From Candidatus Avidesulfovibrio excrementigallinarum (GTDB lineage: Bacteria > Desulfobacterota > Desulfovibrionia > Desulfovibrionales > Desulfovibrionaceae): a stretch of DNA of 64,000 nt. The stretch covers positions 1 to 64,000 of the forward strand of contig DVMI01000002.1 in the NCBI GenBank assembly GCA_018715085.1, read 5' to 3'. The position numbers were made by a program, and so were the translations under genes. Under the pieces are notes generated by a model, which was not told the origin of the DNA, did no database searches, and saw nothing but the letters and a program-made list of their open reading frames with translations. Below, in pieces: positions 49,180-58,909 of the stretch (within the stretch, counting starts at the first letter, position 1; each line of letters starts with the position of its first letter).

Positions 49180-51021
49180 CTAAAAATCAAAAAGTTCCCA
49201 GAACGAACTGGCGTGCTGCGGTTCTTCCTTGTTTTGCGCGGGCGTGTTCTGAGGAGCCTTGTTTTCTGCCGGCGTGGGCTTGGCCGCGGCACTGGTGCCA
49301 GGCTGTTGCGCCTTAACAGCCCCGGACGCAGGAACATTTTGGGGAGCAGCCTTACCCGCAGGGCCGGCCTGTGCCGGAGACTGCCCTTTGACAGCCTGCT
49401 GAATCCGGGAAGGCACGTCAGACGGCTCCTTTAACGTCTGTTCCGGCGAGCCCTTTTGCTGTTTGATGGCAGAAGCGGCGGGATCTGTCTTTGTTGAGCC
49501 ATGAGAGGCAGACACGGCGCTCTGAATTTTATCGGCAGAGCGTTGAGTCAGAGGCAGGGTTTGCGTCTCACCTGCCGGTGCGGTGGCGCTGGCAGACGGG
49601 ACTGGGGCAGGGGCCGCGCCCTGAACCGGGGAGAGCTGCCCGTTCAGAGGCTGAGGCTGCGAGGCTGCGGGGCTGCCGGAAGCGCCGGGAGCCTGCGGGA
49701 GCGTTTCCGGCTTGGCAGGCGCGGCCACGGGAGACGTCGGGGCCGGATCCCAGGTTATGGGAATCCGGTTCGGAGCGCCTGAGGGCGACTGGGATCCGGA
49801 AGGCGCTGGCCCACCAGTATTGCCCGTGCCGTTTTGGTTGTTGGCGGGCAGGGGGACGGCGGGCGCAGGCGTGGCGCTGTCGCGTTGCAACGGAATAACG
49901 ACTTCCGTGGAAGACGCTGCCGGGGACGCTGCGGCTTTTGAGGGGACGGAGGGCGCTGTCTGCGTCTGTGGCACGTCGTCGGAGCCGTCATCAGCCGGGA
50001 ACTGGTGCGGCAGCGCCTGGTCCTCGGGAGAAGGCGCGGCAACCGGCGCAATTTGGGGCTTAAGGCCAGACAGCGGCGGCTTGCCCATGTACTCGCTGAG
50101 CGTCACAAAACGGCACTGACTTGCTTCAAGGTAGTCAATGAGCACAGGCAGAGCCTTGATTGTCCGCAGATGCGTGTCATGAAACAGAAAGACGCCGCGC
50201 GTAGGCCTGTCGTGCCCGCGCCGTGACGACATGCCGTCGATGGAAAGCGTGTGACGCCAGTCGTTGGTGTCGACGGACCAGAGAACAACGTCAAGGTTCA
50301 GATCTTCAGCCACGCGCAGTGTCGCGCTGTTGAAGCTGCCGTATGGCGGACGCAGAAAGCGGCCTTCCACGCCCAGTTTGTGGAACAGGGCCTGAACCGC
50401 AGCGATTTCCTCGCGCTGCTTCTCTTCAGACAGGCGGGACAGTTTGGGGTGGGAATAGCTGTGGTTAGCCACTTCATGGCCTTCGGCAACGATGCGCCGG
50501 ACCAGATCCGGCCGGCTGCGCACCTTGGATCCAAGCAGGAAAAAGGTGGCTTTGATACCCCGTTCGCGCAGCAGTTGCAGCAGCTGCGGCGTGTACCGGG
50601 TAGGGCCGTCGTCGAACGTCAGGGCGCAGAGTTGATGCTTCTGGCCAAGGTATTCAAGAGTATTGGCGGTGATGAAGTTGGACTGCGAAGGCCCGGGGGC
50701 CGGGATGGCCGGGAGAGAGGCCCGGGGGCGTTTCTGAGGGCGTTGAGCCCGGACAGCCGGTTTGTTCCGAGGCGTTGCGGGAACTGCTTTGGGAGTGGTG
50801 GGCCGGGCTTTGTTCTGCGAGGAAGAAACGCGGGGGGCCTGCGTGGAGGTTGCCTGTGTGTGTTTCTCAGGTGCAGCGGTGGTGGTTGTCGGCAGGGGGT
50901 GCCTGTCCGGGGTCTGCGCGTCCTGGGCGCAGGCTCCACAGAGCAGAACGCACAGTAAGGCTGGCAGCAGCGGATGCCGGGGCGCCAGACGTGTACGGAA
51001 CAAGTCAAACAAAAGCATCAT
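49180..51021 (-). CDS. Polysaccharide deacetylase (CE4/NodB) with long Pro/Ala/Gln-rich C-terminal extension
   Basis: ALTFDDGPTRYTPQLLQLLRERGIKATFFLLG, GHEVANHSYSHPKL, FLRPPYGSFN; about 280-aa low-complexity tail. Confidence 0.93.
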   Translation of the reverse strand: MMLLFDLFRTRLAPRHPLLPALLCVLLCGACAQDAQTPDRHPLPTTTTAAPEKHTQATSTQAPRVSSSQNKARPTTPKAVPATPRNKPAVRAQRPQKRPRASLPAIPAPGPSQSNFITANTLEYLGQKHQLCALTFDDGPTRYTPQLLQLLRERGIKATFFLLGSKVRSRPDLVRRIVAEGHEVANHSYSHPKLSRLSEEKQREEIAAVQALFHKLGVEGRFLRPPYGSFNSATLRVAEDLNLDVVLWSVDTNDWRHTLSIDGMSSRRGHDRPTRGVFLFHDTHLRTIKALPVLIDYLEASQCRFVTLSEYMGKPPLSGLKPQIAPVAAPSPEDQALPHQFPADDGSDDVPQTQTAPSVPSKAAASPAASSTEVVIPLQRDSATPAPAVPLPANNQNGTGNTGGPAPSGSQSPSGAPNRIPITWDPAPTSPVAAPAKPETLPQAPGASGSPAASQPQPLNGQLSPVQGAAPAPVPSASATAPAGETQTLPLTQRSADKIQSAVSASHGSTKTDPAASAIKQQKGSPEQTLKEPSDVPSRIQQAVKGQSPAQAGPAGKAAPQNVPASGAVKAQQPGTSAAAKPTPAENKAPQNTPAQNKEEPQHASSFWELFDF

Positions 51022-51741
51022 GGCCGGAGTTCCTGTAACTAACCTTCTAACAACGTGTTTGAGAAGATGTCATGCTCAACCGTTGCACAATGGGGGAAAG
51101 CCGCTTTCCCCGCGGGTGGACGCAGACGTCTGCCTTTGACTCAGCTGGAGCGGGGCCCCTCTGGGGAACGCGCCGCAATGGTCAGACAGTTGATTATCAG
51201 TGCCCGTCTGACTCTCAGTGTGTCCATCCCGGGGTGCTTTGGCAGGCAGGGTTCCTATAGTGCGTTCTGCGTAGGAAAGCTATCCCCTTGGACACAAAAT
51301 TTTAGCCTGAAAATTTTCTCTCACGCCGGGCTGACGGCCACTTGCGCAGCCCGGCGGAATGCAGGCTGTATTGGGCGGCTGGAGAGGTGCCGGCGTTGTT
51401 TTATGGCTTCAGCCTGCGGTGATCTGACGGAAGACATGCGGCGTCCACGCCGGAACCGAGGCGGCTTCACGAGAAAAAGGGCAGAAAAAACAGCTCCGGC
51501 AAACAAGTGCCATGGCCGGAGCGTAATCCCGTGGATCCGCCTGGCTCACCAGGCGGGAGAGGCAGGTGCAGAGCCTGCCGCGTACAAACCGGAGGGCACG
51601 GCAGTGTTGTGCCCGGGCCCATGGCGCAGAAAAACAGTGCGTGTTGGAATACGCGGGCGCCGCTGTATCACCGGCAAAGGTTGCTGCGGCAGCGCCTGGG
51701 GCGGCAACAGCACAGCGGAAGACCCGCGTGCGGCAGTCCGC

Positions 51742-53181
51742 TCAGGCAGGCTCGCGAAGTGTGAACAGCGACGCGCATTCCACATGCTGGGTTTGCGGGA
51801 AGAGATCCACAGGGCGCGCGCTTTTCAGCACATAGTCCGGGGCAAGGCGCTGGGCGTCCCTGGCCAGTGTGGCCGGATTGCACGAAATGTAGGCAAGACG
51901 CCGCGGCCGCAGCTGTAGAATGCCCTCACAAACCTGTTTGGAAAGGCCGGCTCTTGGCGGGTCAACAACCACGACGGTTTCGGCCTGCCGGTTTTGCGGC
52001 CGCAGGCTGGCAAACGCTTGTGCGGCGTCGGCCGCTTCAAACCGGCAGTGAGCAAACGCGGCATGCCGGGCATTTTCGATGGCCAGGGCTACGGCCGCGG
52101 GCGTTTCTTCAACGCCAAGCACGCTGTCGGCCAGCGGAGCGAGGAACAGCCCGATACCGCCTACGCCGCAGTAAAGATCCAGCAGGCAGGACGCCCGCAC
52201 TGCGGTGAGCTGCCGCGCAGCTTCGCCATAAAGGCATTCTGCCGCAAGGGTATTGACCTGAAAGAACGACCGGTGATCAAAGCGCAATGCCAGAGGAGGC
52301 GTGGGGCCAAACACGTCAGGGGGCCGGTGCAGCGTTTCGCACAGGGTGCCGTCGCCTGTTTGAAACAGGGTTTTTTCGCCCTGGGTAATGTCGGCAGGCG
52401 ACGAACGGAGTGAAAGCACAACGCCTGTGAGCGCCGGGCAGGCAGCTGTGAGCGCGTCGGCCAGCGGCGGCCCCAGACGCACGGCGGACTGCCTGCCACA
52501 AGGATGGGGCGCAACGAGACATTCGGCCAGGTATTTCCCGTCCCGGTTGCGCCGGACGACGAACGCACGCCAGAAGCCTGTGCGAAGAGCGCTGTCATAG
52601 GCAGGAAGCCGCGTCTTTTGGGCAAATTGCCGCATGGCTTCAAGCAGTTGCATGGTGGCGGGCGTCTGCATAAGACATGCGTGCAGATCAACGACAGCAT
52701 GGGAGCGGCGGCCGCGCTGGCCCAGTGTCACGTTGCCCTGCGTCCCGGTTCCAAAGGCAAAGGCCATCTTGTTGCGGTATCCCCATGTTTCCGGCGAAGG
52801 CAGAATGGGCAGCACAGGCGGATTGGCAATGTGCCCCAGCCTGGTCAGCGCATCCTCAACGACGCGCTGCTTCCAGAACAGCTGGCGATCGTAGGGGAGC
52901 GTCTGCCAGGGGCAGCCGCCGCAGACAGCTGCATGAGGGCAGGGTGCCGGGCGCTCGTCGGGGCTGGGTTCGAGAACTTCTTCGACAAGGGCTTCGGCAA
53001 GACGTTTGCGCAGCGTGAGCAGACGCGCGCGGACAAGTTGCCCCGGCAGGGCCCGTTCCATAAATACGGCCAATCCGTTACTGCGGGCGACGCCCCGCCC
53101 GTCCGAGGCCAGCGACGCCACGCGCAAGGTCAGTTCCTGACCTGGCAGAAGAGGGGAAAAAGCGCAAGAAGTGTCTGTCAC
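51742..53181 (-). CDS. 23S rRNA (uracil-5-)-methyltransferase, RlmD/TrmA family
   Basis: TRAM-like N-terminus, CPHAAVCGGCPWQ Fe-S motif, LDLYCGVGGIGLFLA, VDPPRAG, YISCNPATLARD; GTG start. Confidence 0.92.
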   Translation of the reverse strand: MTDTSCAFSPLLPGQELTLRVASLASDGRGVARSNGLAVFMERALPGQLVRARLLTLRKRLAEALVEEVLEPSPDERPAPCPHAAVCGGCPWQTLPYDRQLFWKQRVVEDALTRLGHIANPPVLPILPSPETWGYRNKMAFAFGTGTQGNVTLGQRGRRSHAVVDLHACLMQTPATMQLLEAMRQFAQKTRLPAYDSALRTGFWRAFVVRRNRDGKYLAECLVAPHPCGRQSAVRLGPPLADALTAACPALTGVVLSLRSSPADITQGEKTLFQTGDGTLCETLHRPPDVFGPTPPLALRFDHRSFFQVNTLAAECLYGEAARQLTAVRASCLLDLYCGVGGIGLFLAPLADSVLGVEETPAAVALAIENARHAAFAHCRFEAADAAQAFASLRPQNRQAETVVVVDPPRAGLSKQVCEGILQLRPRRLAYISCNPATLARDAQRLAPDYVLKSARPVDLFPQTQHVECASLFTLREPA

Positions 53182-53312
53182 GAGCAGAGTTTTCCTGTAA
53201 CATGGGTTACGTTTCTTGACAGCGGCCAAGAAAGCATTCTACAAAATACCCGCGCCAAAGCGAAGGCGTGTCCATTTCGCAAACCCCTGTCACCGCGCTA
53301 AGGAGATCGATC

Positions 53313-53453
53313 ATGCTGCAGGAACTTGTTGCCAACGCCATGCACTCTTCCACTGCCGGCTTCGTGGGCGTTACCCTGATTTTTGCGTATTTTGTGCTGA
53401 TTTTCTGTACGGCCTGTTATCGCATCGTCAAAGGCGAGCACATGGGACACTAG
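53313..53453 (+). CDS. 46-aa single-pass membrane protein
   Basis: AAGGAG RBS then MLQELVANAMHSSTAGFVGVTLIFAYFVLIFCTACYRIVKGEHMGH. Confidence 0.7.
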   Translation: MLQELVANAMHSSTAGFVGVTLIFAYFVLIFCTACYRIVKGEHMGH

Positions 53454-53591
53454 GTTCGCGTCCCGGCGTCTGTGCCATGCGGGATGCTTTGCGGGGTCGC
53501 CGCGCATGGGCGCGGCGTTCTCCACGCTGTTCCCGCAGGGAATTGCGGTCCCCCTGGGGGCGGATGGCTTCCAGTGGGACTTTACTTGTTT

Positions 53592-53615
53592 CCTTGCAGA
53601 ATGCAAGGCTTTTTT
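53592..53615 (+). terminator. Intrinsic terminator immediately upstream of the IMP cyclohydrolase gene
   Basis: CCTTGCA-gaa-TGCAAGG, C, then T6; 22 nt before the ATG at 53638. Confidence 0.85.
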
Positions 53616-53637
53616 GTTACGTCTCCATGGAGGAATC

Positions 53638-54246
53638 ATGGACTTACTGCCTGTTCGTCGCGCGTTATTGAGCGTAACCCATAAGAACGGCCTTGCGGAG
53701 CTGGCCCGTTTTCTGCACGAAGGTGGTGTGGAACTCGTGTCGACCGGTGGCACGCTGAAAGCGCTTGCTGCCGAAGGGCTCCCTGTGACGGCCGTTTCGG
53801 ACGTCACCGGGTTCCCGGAAATTCTTGACGGCAGGGTGAAGACGCTTCATCCGTTCATCCACGGCGGCATCCTTGCCGACAAGGACAATCCTGCCCACAT
53901 GCAGACGCTGGCGGAAAAAGGGATCAAGCCGTTTGATCTTGTCTGCGTCAATTTGTATGACTTTGAGAGCGCGCTGGCCAAAGGTCTGAAACCTCGTGCC
54001 GCCATTGAGGAAATCGACATCGGCGGCCCCTGCCTGCTGCGCGCCACAGCCAAAAATTTTCACAGCATGCTGGTATTGCCGGATCCTTCCTTCTATAAAG
54101 AAGCCATGGATGAAATGAAGGCCAGCGGCATGCGTGTGTCGCTTGCCTTCAGACAGCGCATGGCGGCGCAGACGTTTGCCCGCACATCCAAGTATGACGC
54201 CATGATCGCCACCTATCTGGAAAACAATCCCGCGAGCGGCGAATGA
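53638..54246 (+). CDS. IMP cyclohydrolase (stand-alone PurH N-terminal/MGS-like domain)
   Basis: RRALLSVTHKNGLAELARFLHEGGVELVSTGGTLKAL, GRVKTLHPFIHGGILADKDN, EEIDIGGPCLLRATAKNF; stops before any AICAR transformylase domain. Confidence 0.92.
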   Translation: MDLLPVRRALLSVTHKNGLAELARFLHEGGVELVSTGGTLKALAAEGLPVTAVSDVTGFPEILDGRVKTLHPFIHGGILADKDNPAHMQTLAEKGIKPFDLVCVNLYDFESALAKGLKPRAAIEEIDIGGPCLLRATAKNFHSMLVLPDPSFYKEAMDEMKASGMRVSLAFRQRMAAQTFARTSKYDAMIATYLENNPASGE

Positions 54247-54728
54247 CGGAAGCAATGGCTCCTGAAACCGTGAGGCCGGATACGGCACTGTCTGTACGCG
54301 GCGCATCCGCAAAAGGCTGGCTTGAAGTCGTATGCGGGGTGGTGTGGCGCGGAGAGCGCTTTCTGGCCTCACGCCGGGCCGCGCATCAGCCGCATGCGGG
54401 CTGGTGGGAGTTCCCTGGTGGAAAAATCGAACCGGGGGAGACGGCAGGCCAGGCGCTTGCGCGGGAATTGCGCGAAGAGCTGGGTGTTGACATCGTCTCT
54501 CCGGTTTTCTGGAGAAGTGTGGAGCATGTTTATCCTGACAAGCAGGTACGGCTCCATGTGTTTTTTGTTGACGGCACAGTGGGCGAACCCAGTCCCATTG
54601 AAGGCCAGACAGTCCGCTGGGTGACCCCTGAGGAAGCGCTTGCGCTGGGGTTTCTTCCGGCGGATCTGGTCTTGTTGCAGGATTTGGCTGAACATCACAG
54701 CAAAGGCGGCATGCTATGTATATCGTAA
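54243..54728 (+). CDS. NUDIX hydrolase, MutT-like
   Basis: Nudix box GGKIEPGETAGQALARELREELGV; start overlaps the previous stop (ATGA). Confidence 0.9.
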   Translation: MTEAMAPETVRPDTALSVRGASAKGWLEVVCGVVWRGERFLASRRAAHQPHAGWWEFPGGKIEPGETAGQALARELREELGVDIVSPVFWRSVEHVYPDKQVRLHVFFVDGTVGEPSPIEGQTVRWVTPEEALALGFLPADLVLLQDLAEHHSKGGMLCIS

Positions 54729-55690
54729 CGGGCGGCGCGGGATTCATCGGCAGCGCCATGGTCTGGCAGCTCAATCAGATGGGCATTGACGACATCCTTG
54801 TGGTCGACAACCTGGCCAGTACGGAAAAATGGCGCAATCTTGTCAACCGGCGCTATCGCGACTACATGCACCGCGACGAATTTTTGCAGCGCATCAATGA
54901 CGGGCGTCTCGGCCTGCCGCGGTTGCAGGGCGTCATTCATCTGGGAGCCTGCTCCTCGACGACCGAACGCGATGCCGATTTTTTGATGCGCAACAACTTC
55001 CATTACAGCCAGAGCGTCTGCCGCTATGCGCTTGAGCACGGCGCCCGGTTCATCAATGCAAGCAGCGCCGCCACCTACGGTGACGGGACGCAGGGTTTTT
55101 CTGACAGCCTGCCGACAACGTTGTCGCTCAAGCCGCTGAACATGTACGGGTATTCAAAACAGCTGTTCGATCTCTGGGCGCACCGGGAACACCTTCTGGA
55201 CAGTCTCGTCAGTGTCAAGTTCTTTAATGTTTACGGACCGAACGAATACCACAAGGGCGATATGCGCAGTGTTGTCTGCAAGGCCACGGAGCAGATTCTT
55301 GCCACAGGCCGCATGGGGCTTTTTGCCTCTGACAGGCCGGAATATCCTGACGGGGGACAGCTGCGCGACTTCGTATATGTCAAGGACGTTGTCGCAGTGC
55401 TCTACTGGTTCCTCGAACATCCGGAGATCAGCGGCATCCGCAATCTTGGTTCCGGACAGGCGCGCACCTGGAACGATCTGGTCAAGGCCGTATTCGCGGC
55501 GATGGATCGCCCCGCACAGATTGACTACATCCCCATGCCTGCGCATCTTGCCGGCAAGTATCAGTATTTTACAGAGGCAGACATGAGCTGGCTGGCTACC
55601 TCCCAGTGCCCTGTGACCTTCCACTCCCTGGAAGACGGCGTCCGCGATTATGTTAAGGGGTATCTGCTGGCCGAGGATCGCTATCTGTAG
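54716..55690 (+). CDS. hldD: ADP-L-glycero-D-manno-heptose-6-epimerase
   Basis: MYIVTGGAGFIGSAMVWQLNQMGIDDILVVDNL, SSAATYGDG, MYGYSKQLFD, FNVYGPNEYHKGDM. Confidence 0.95.
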   Translation: MYIVTGGAGFIGSAMVWQLNQMGIDDILVVDNLASTEKWRNLVNRRYRDYMHRDEFLQRINDGRLGLPRLQGVIHLGACSSTTERDADFLMRNNFHYSQSVCRYALEHGARFINASSAATYGDGTQGFSDSLPTTLSLKPLNMYGYSKQLFDLWAHREHLLDSLVSVKFFNVYGPNEYHKGDMRSVVCKATEQILATGRMGLFASDRPEYPDGGQLRDFVYVKDVVAVLYWFLEHPEISGIRNLGSGQARTWNDLVKAVFAAMDRPAQIDYIPMPAHLAGKYQYFTEADMSWLATSQCPVTFHSLEDGVRDYVKGYLLAEDRYL

Positions 55691-55959
55691 GGCGGTGGTC
55701 TCTTTTGCGCCGGGGCTCTTGCGCTGCCCTGTTCCATAAGGCCTCTGCGTTTGCGTACAATTCCGCTCTGGCCGAATGACGCCGGAGCTGTCCGGCAAAG
55801 TCGTTTCGGGTGTATTCGGGAGAATGTCCTTTTGCGGCCGTCTGACGGCGTGCCGTTTTTACAGTCCTCAGTGCCCCCCTGGCGCGCAGCACAGAACGGT
55901 TGATGGCGGCTGTGCGGCAGGGGGCTGTTTTTATAACCTGTTTTAAGGAGGGAGAACCC

Positions 55960-56427
55960 ATGTATTCCATGCGTCGCACAGATCGCCAGATAAGCAGGGA
56001 AGAGGCCATGGAGCTGTTGAAGCGTGCCGAATATGGCGTGCTTTCCACAGTAGGGCCCGATGGCGAGGCGTATGGCGTGCCGTTGACCTTTGCACTGGAC
56101 GAAGAGAGCGGAACGCTGCTTTTCCACTGTGCCACGGCCGGCCGCAAGCTTGATTGCCTGCGGGCGCACCCACGGGCCCAGTTTGTGGTTGTAGCCGACA
56201 CCAAAGTGCTCCCTGACGTCTTTTCCATCGAGTACACGTCTGCCATGGTCGAAGGCACGGTTGAAATCTTGGATGATCCTGACGTCAAGAAAAAGAGCGC
56301 CGTGAAGATTGCAGCCAAGTACTCTGATAAGGACGCTTCAGCGTACGCGGCAAGTGCGGTGGACAAGTATCTTATTCTGCGCATGACTGTGGCAGCGGTC
56401 AGCGGCAAACGCCTGTGCCGTTCCTAG
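55960..56427 (+). CDS. Pyridoxamine 5'-phosphate oxidase/NimA-like family protein
   Basis: MRRTDRQISREEAMELLKRAEYGVLSTVGPDGEAYGVPLTF, RKLDCLRAHPRAQFVVV; RBS AAGGAGGG. Confidence 0.88.
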   Translation: MYSMRRTDRQISREEAMELLKRAEYGVLSTVGPDGEAYGVPLTFALDEESGTLLFHCATAGRKLDCLRAHPRAQFVVVADTKVLPDVFSIEYTSAMVEGTVEILDDPDVKKKSAVKIAAKYSDKDASAYAASAVDKYLILRMTVAAVSGKRLCRS

Positions 56428-57458
56428 AATCCTATTTCCTTTGCCGGTTTCCAAAGACAGCGGGCTGCCCGGCGCAGAGGGCATCTGCAGCGGGCCAGCC
56501 CCCAACCGGCAGATCCGGGCTGGCGTACAAGCCTGCCTGATCTGCCGGTCAGCCCGGCAGCACGCGACGTCCTGCGTGTGAGGGGCAACGCTTACGCCGG
56601 CGTGGATCTCACTTAGAGCCGTTTTTCAGAAACCAGGCCGCAATACCGCATCAATCCCGCCGACGGTTTTCCCGGCCGGAATATGGAGGCCGGACAGCGC
56701 CTGCACCGCCCGTTGCCAGGCAGCTTGCAGCCCCGCACAGCCTGCAGTGAGAGGACTGCCCGTGGGGGAGCCTTCTTTGATTTGCTGGACAATCTTCCTT
56801 CTTTTTGCCGTTCAGAATGCCTCTGCGGTCAGCCCCGGTGCGCAGAAGGTGAAGCAGCGTGCGCAACGAAAGCACGGCAGTCTTAAAACGGCAGTGCCGT
56901 GTGCTGCTGCGCCGTTGTGATAGACAAGGCGGGGCCAGCCGTTCAGCGTGATTTGGCGCTGTGTTATATGATCATCTAAATTACCTCTGTAGACAGCCTG
57001 TGTTTTGGGAGGCAGCCAGGCAGCAGGCCGGACGCTGCTGGAAGTGGCGTGTGGTGCGGCTGTAAAAGAAGAGGCAGCAGCGCGCACGCTTTGTGCTGAC
57101 GTGACAGCGTGCGCATTCTGCACAGTGCATTTGCGCTCCCGTGGTGAGGTGGCTGGCCGTAATGTGACGTCTGGGCGGTATTTCGGGCGGAAAACTGCGA
57201 CGCTGGAGCGCAGCCGGATCCTTTGCGGCCGGGTTGCCGGAGGAAGCAGCCGTATTGCCTGGGAGAGGCCGCCATTGAGGCCGTGGATCACTCCGGAACG
57301 GAGGACGGCGCGGTACCAGGCGCCCGGGACTGAAGGGAGCGTCCGGCGCGCAGTTTCGGTTGTTTTGTGTCCGGCCGGTTTTGTGGCTTGAATCCCGGGC
57401 GCGAATGTGGCATGCCGGTATGCACTTTCCTTTAACCGTTCTTGCAAGGAGCCGGAGC

Positions 57459-58670
57459 ATGGCGGAGTTATGGCACCTCCACGGGCATGGCCTGCCTCAG
57501 TTTTTTCATCGTCCCAGCCGTCGTCCCGATGCCTGGACAATGCTGGCGCTGTTATATCTTGTGGTGTGCACACTGGGGATTTTGTACGCGCCGCAACCGT
57601 TACTCAACGTGCTTGGCGCAGAGTTTGGCACAAGCAAGACCACGACAGCGCTCGCAGTCACATGCGGCATGTTTCCTCTGGCGGTTGCGCCGCTGCTGTA
57701 TGGGCCGCTTGTCAGCATGATTCCTGCCCGGCGCCTGCTCCTTTTTGCAACCCTGCTGCTGGCGGCCACGGGCGTTGGCCTGTATCTGACCCGCTCGTTT
57801 GCGTTGCTGCTGGTTTTCCGCGTTGTGCAGGGGATGCTTGTGCCGGTCATGATGACAGCCATCATGGCGCACATTTCGCGCCAGTGTCAGGGGGCCGAAC
57901 TTCAGCGCGCCCTGGCTGTATATATCGGATGCACGGTGTTAGGGGGCTTTTTGGGCCGCGCGGGATCCGGCGCGCTGTCATCGCTGGTCGACTGGCGGTT
58001 TTCTCTGCTGGTTATGGCGATTCTGCCACTGCTCGCACTGCCGGCACTGTTTAAGATGTCTGTAGAGCGCGGCGCGGGAGGCCGCTGGCATCCGTTCCGG
58101 GAATATCTCGCGGGACTGCGTGATCCCGGTGTAGGAAGCGTAGTGCTCGTTGAAGCGTTGATGTTCTTTGTGTTTGGAGGCATCAGCAACTTCCTGCCGT
58201 TCAGAATGGCGGAGCTGGGGCAGGGCGAGGTTGAGTTCGTGCTTGGGCTCATGTACACAGGGTATCTGCTTGGCGCAGTTGTGGCCTTCAACTCCCGCAG
58301 GCTGACCAGCTGGTTTGGCGGACCGGTCCATTTGATGCTTGCCGGGCTGGCCTGCTATCTGCCGATGCTGCTGCTCATGGCGGTTCCAAGCAGTATTGCC
58401 TTGTTTGTGGGCATGAGCGTCATCTGCCTTGGTCAGTTTACCGCGCATTCCAATGCCCCGGGGCTTGTGAACCGCCTGAGCACCCTTGACAAGGGCATGA
58501 TTAACGGACTCTACCTGACGTGTTATTACAGCGGCGGTTCGCTGGGATCGTGGCTGCCAGGCTATGTGTTCCATGACTATGGCTGGAATGCCTGCCTGCT
58601 GCTGTTTGCCGCACTGATTGTGGTGGCAATGGGCCTGGTCTGGCGGCTGAACAGACAGCAGCTTATTTGA
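57459..58670 (+). CDS. Major facilitator superfamily transporter
   Basis: 12-TM-type hydrophobic pattern; LVFRVVQGMLVPVMMTAIMAHISRQCQG. Confidence 0.88.
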   Translation: MAELWHLHGHGLPQFFHRPSRRPDAWTMLALLYLVVCTLGILYAPQPLLNVLGAEFGTSKTTTALAVTCGMFPLAVAPLLYGPLVSMIPARRLLLFATLLLAATGVGLYLTRSFALLLVFRVVQGMLVPVMMTAIMAHISRQCQGAELQRALAVYIGCTVLGGFLGRAGSGALSSLVDWRFSLLVMAILPLLALPALFKMSVERGAGGRWHPFREYLAGLRDPGVGSVVLVEALMFFVFGGISNFLPFRMAELGQGEVEFVLGLMYTGYLLGAVVAFNSRRLTSWFGGPVHLMLAGLACYLPMLLLMAVPSSIALFVGMSVICLGQFTAHSNAPGLVNRLSTLDKGMINGLYLTCYYSGGSLGSWLPGYVFHDYGWNACLLLFAALIVVAMGLVWRLNRQQLI

Positions 58671-58909
58671 GCGTTTAGGACAGCAGGCGGCTGCGCACGC
58701 CAGTGGAATACACCGTCGGATGCCGGCGCGGATGCCGCTGCCTTGCTGGCCGTGCAGGGCGGCCGTGGCCGTCATGCGCTGGAATGCACGGCAGCCATTG
58801 TGATTTTGCCGGGGTGCACGCATTGCATGTGATGCAAGTTGTGCGCGGCACTGACTGCGTTGTACGGATGACGGGTTGTATTTACTTTGCGGAAGGAGGG
58901 AACATCATC

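Noticed and set aside
51055-51918. 287-aa plus-strand ORF
   Set aside because: Overlaps the rlmD-like 3' end antisense; Arg/Gly/Ala-rich translation, no recognisable domain or RBS.
53454-53591. ZTP (pfl) riboswitch before the IMP cyclohydrolase gene
   Set aside because: Only loose resemblance (GUUCGCGUCCCGGCG ... CAUGGGCGCGG); not enough to call without a covariance model.
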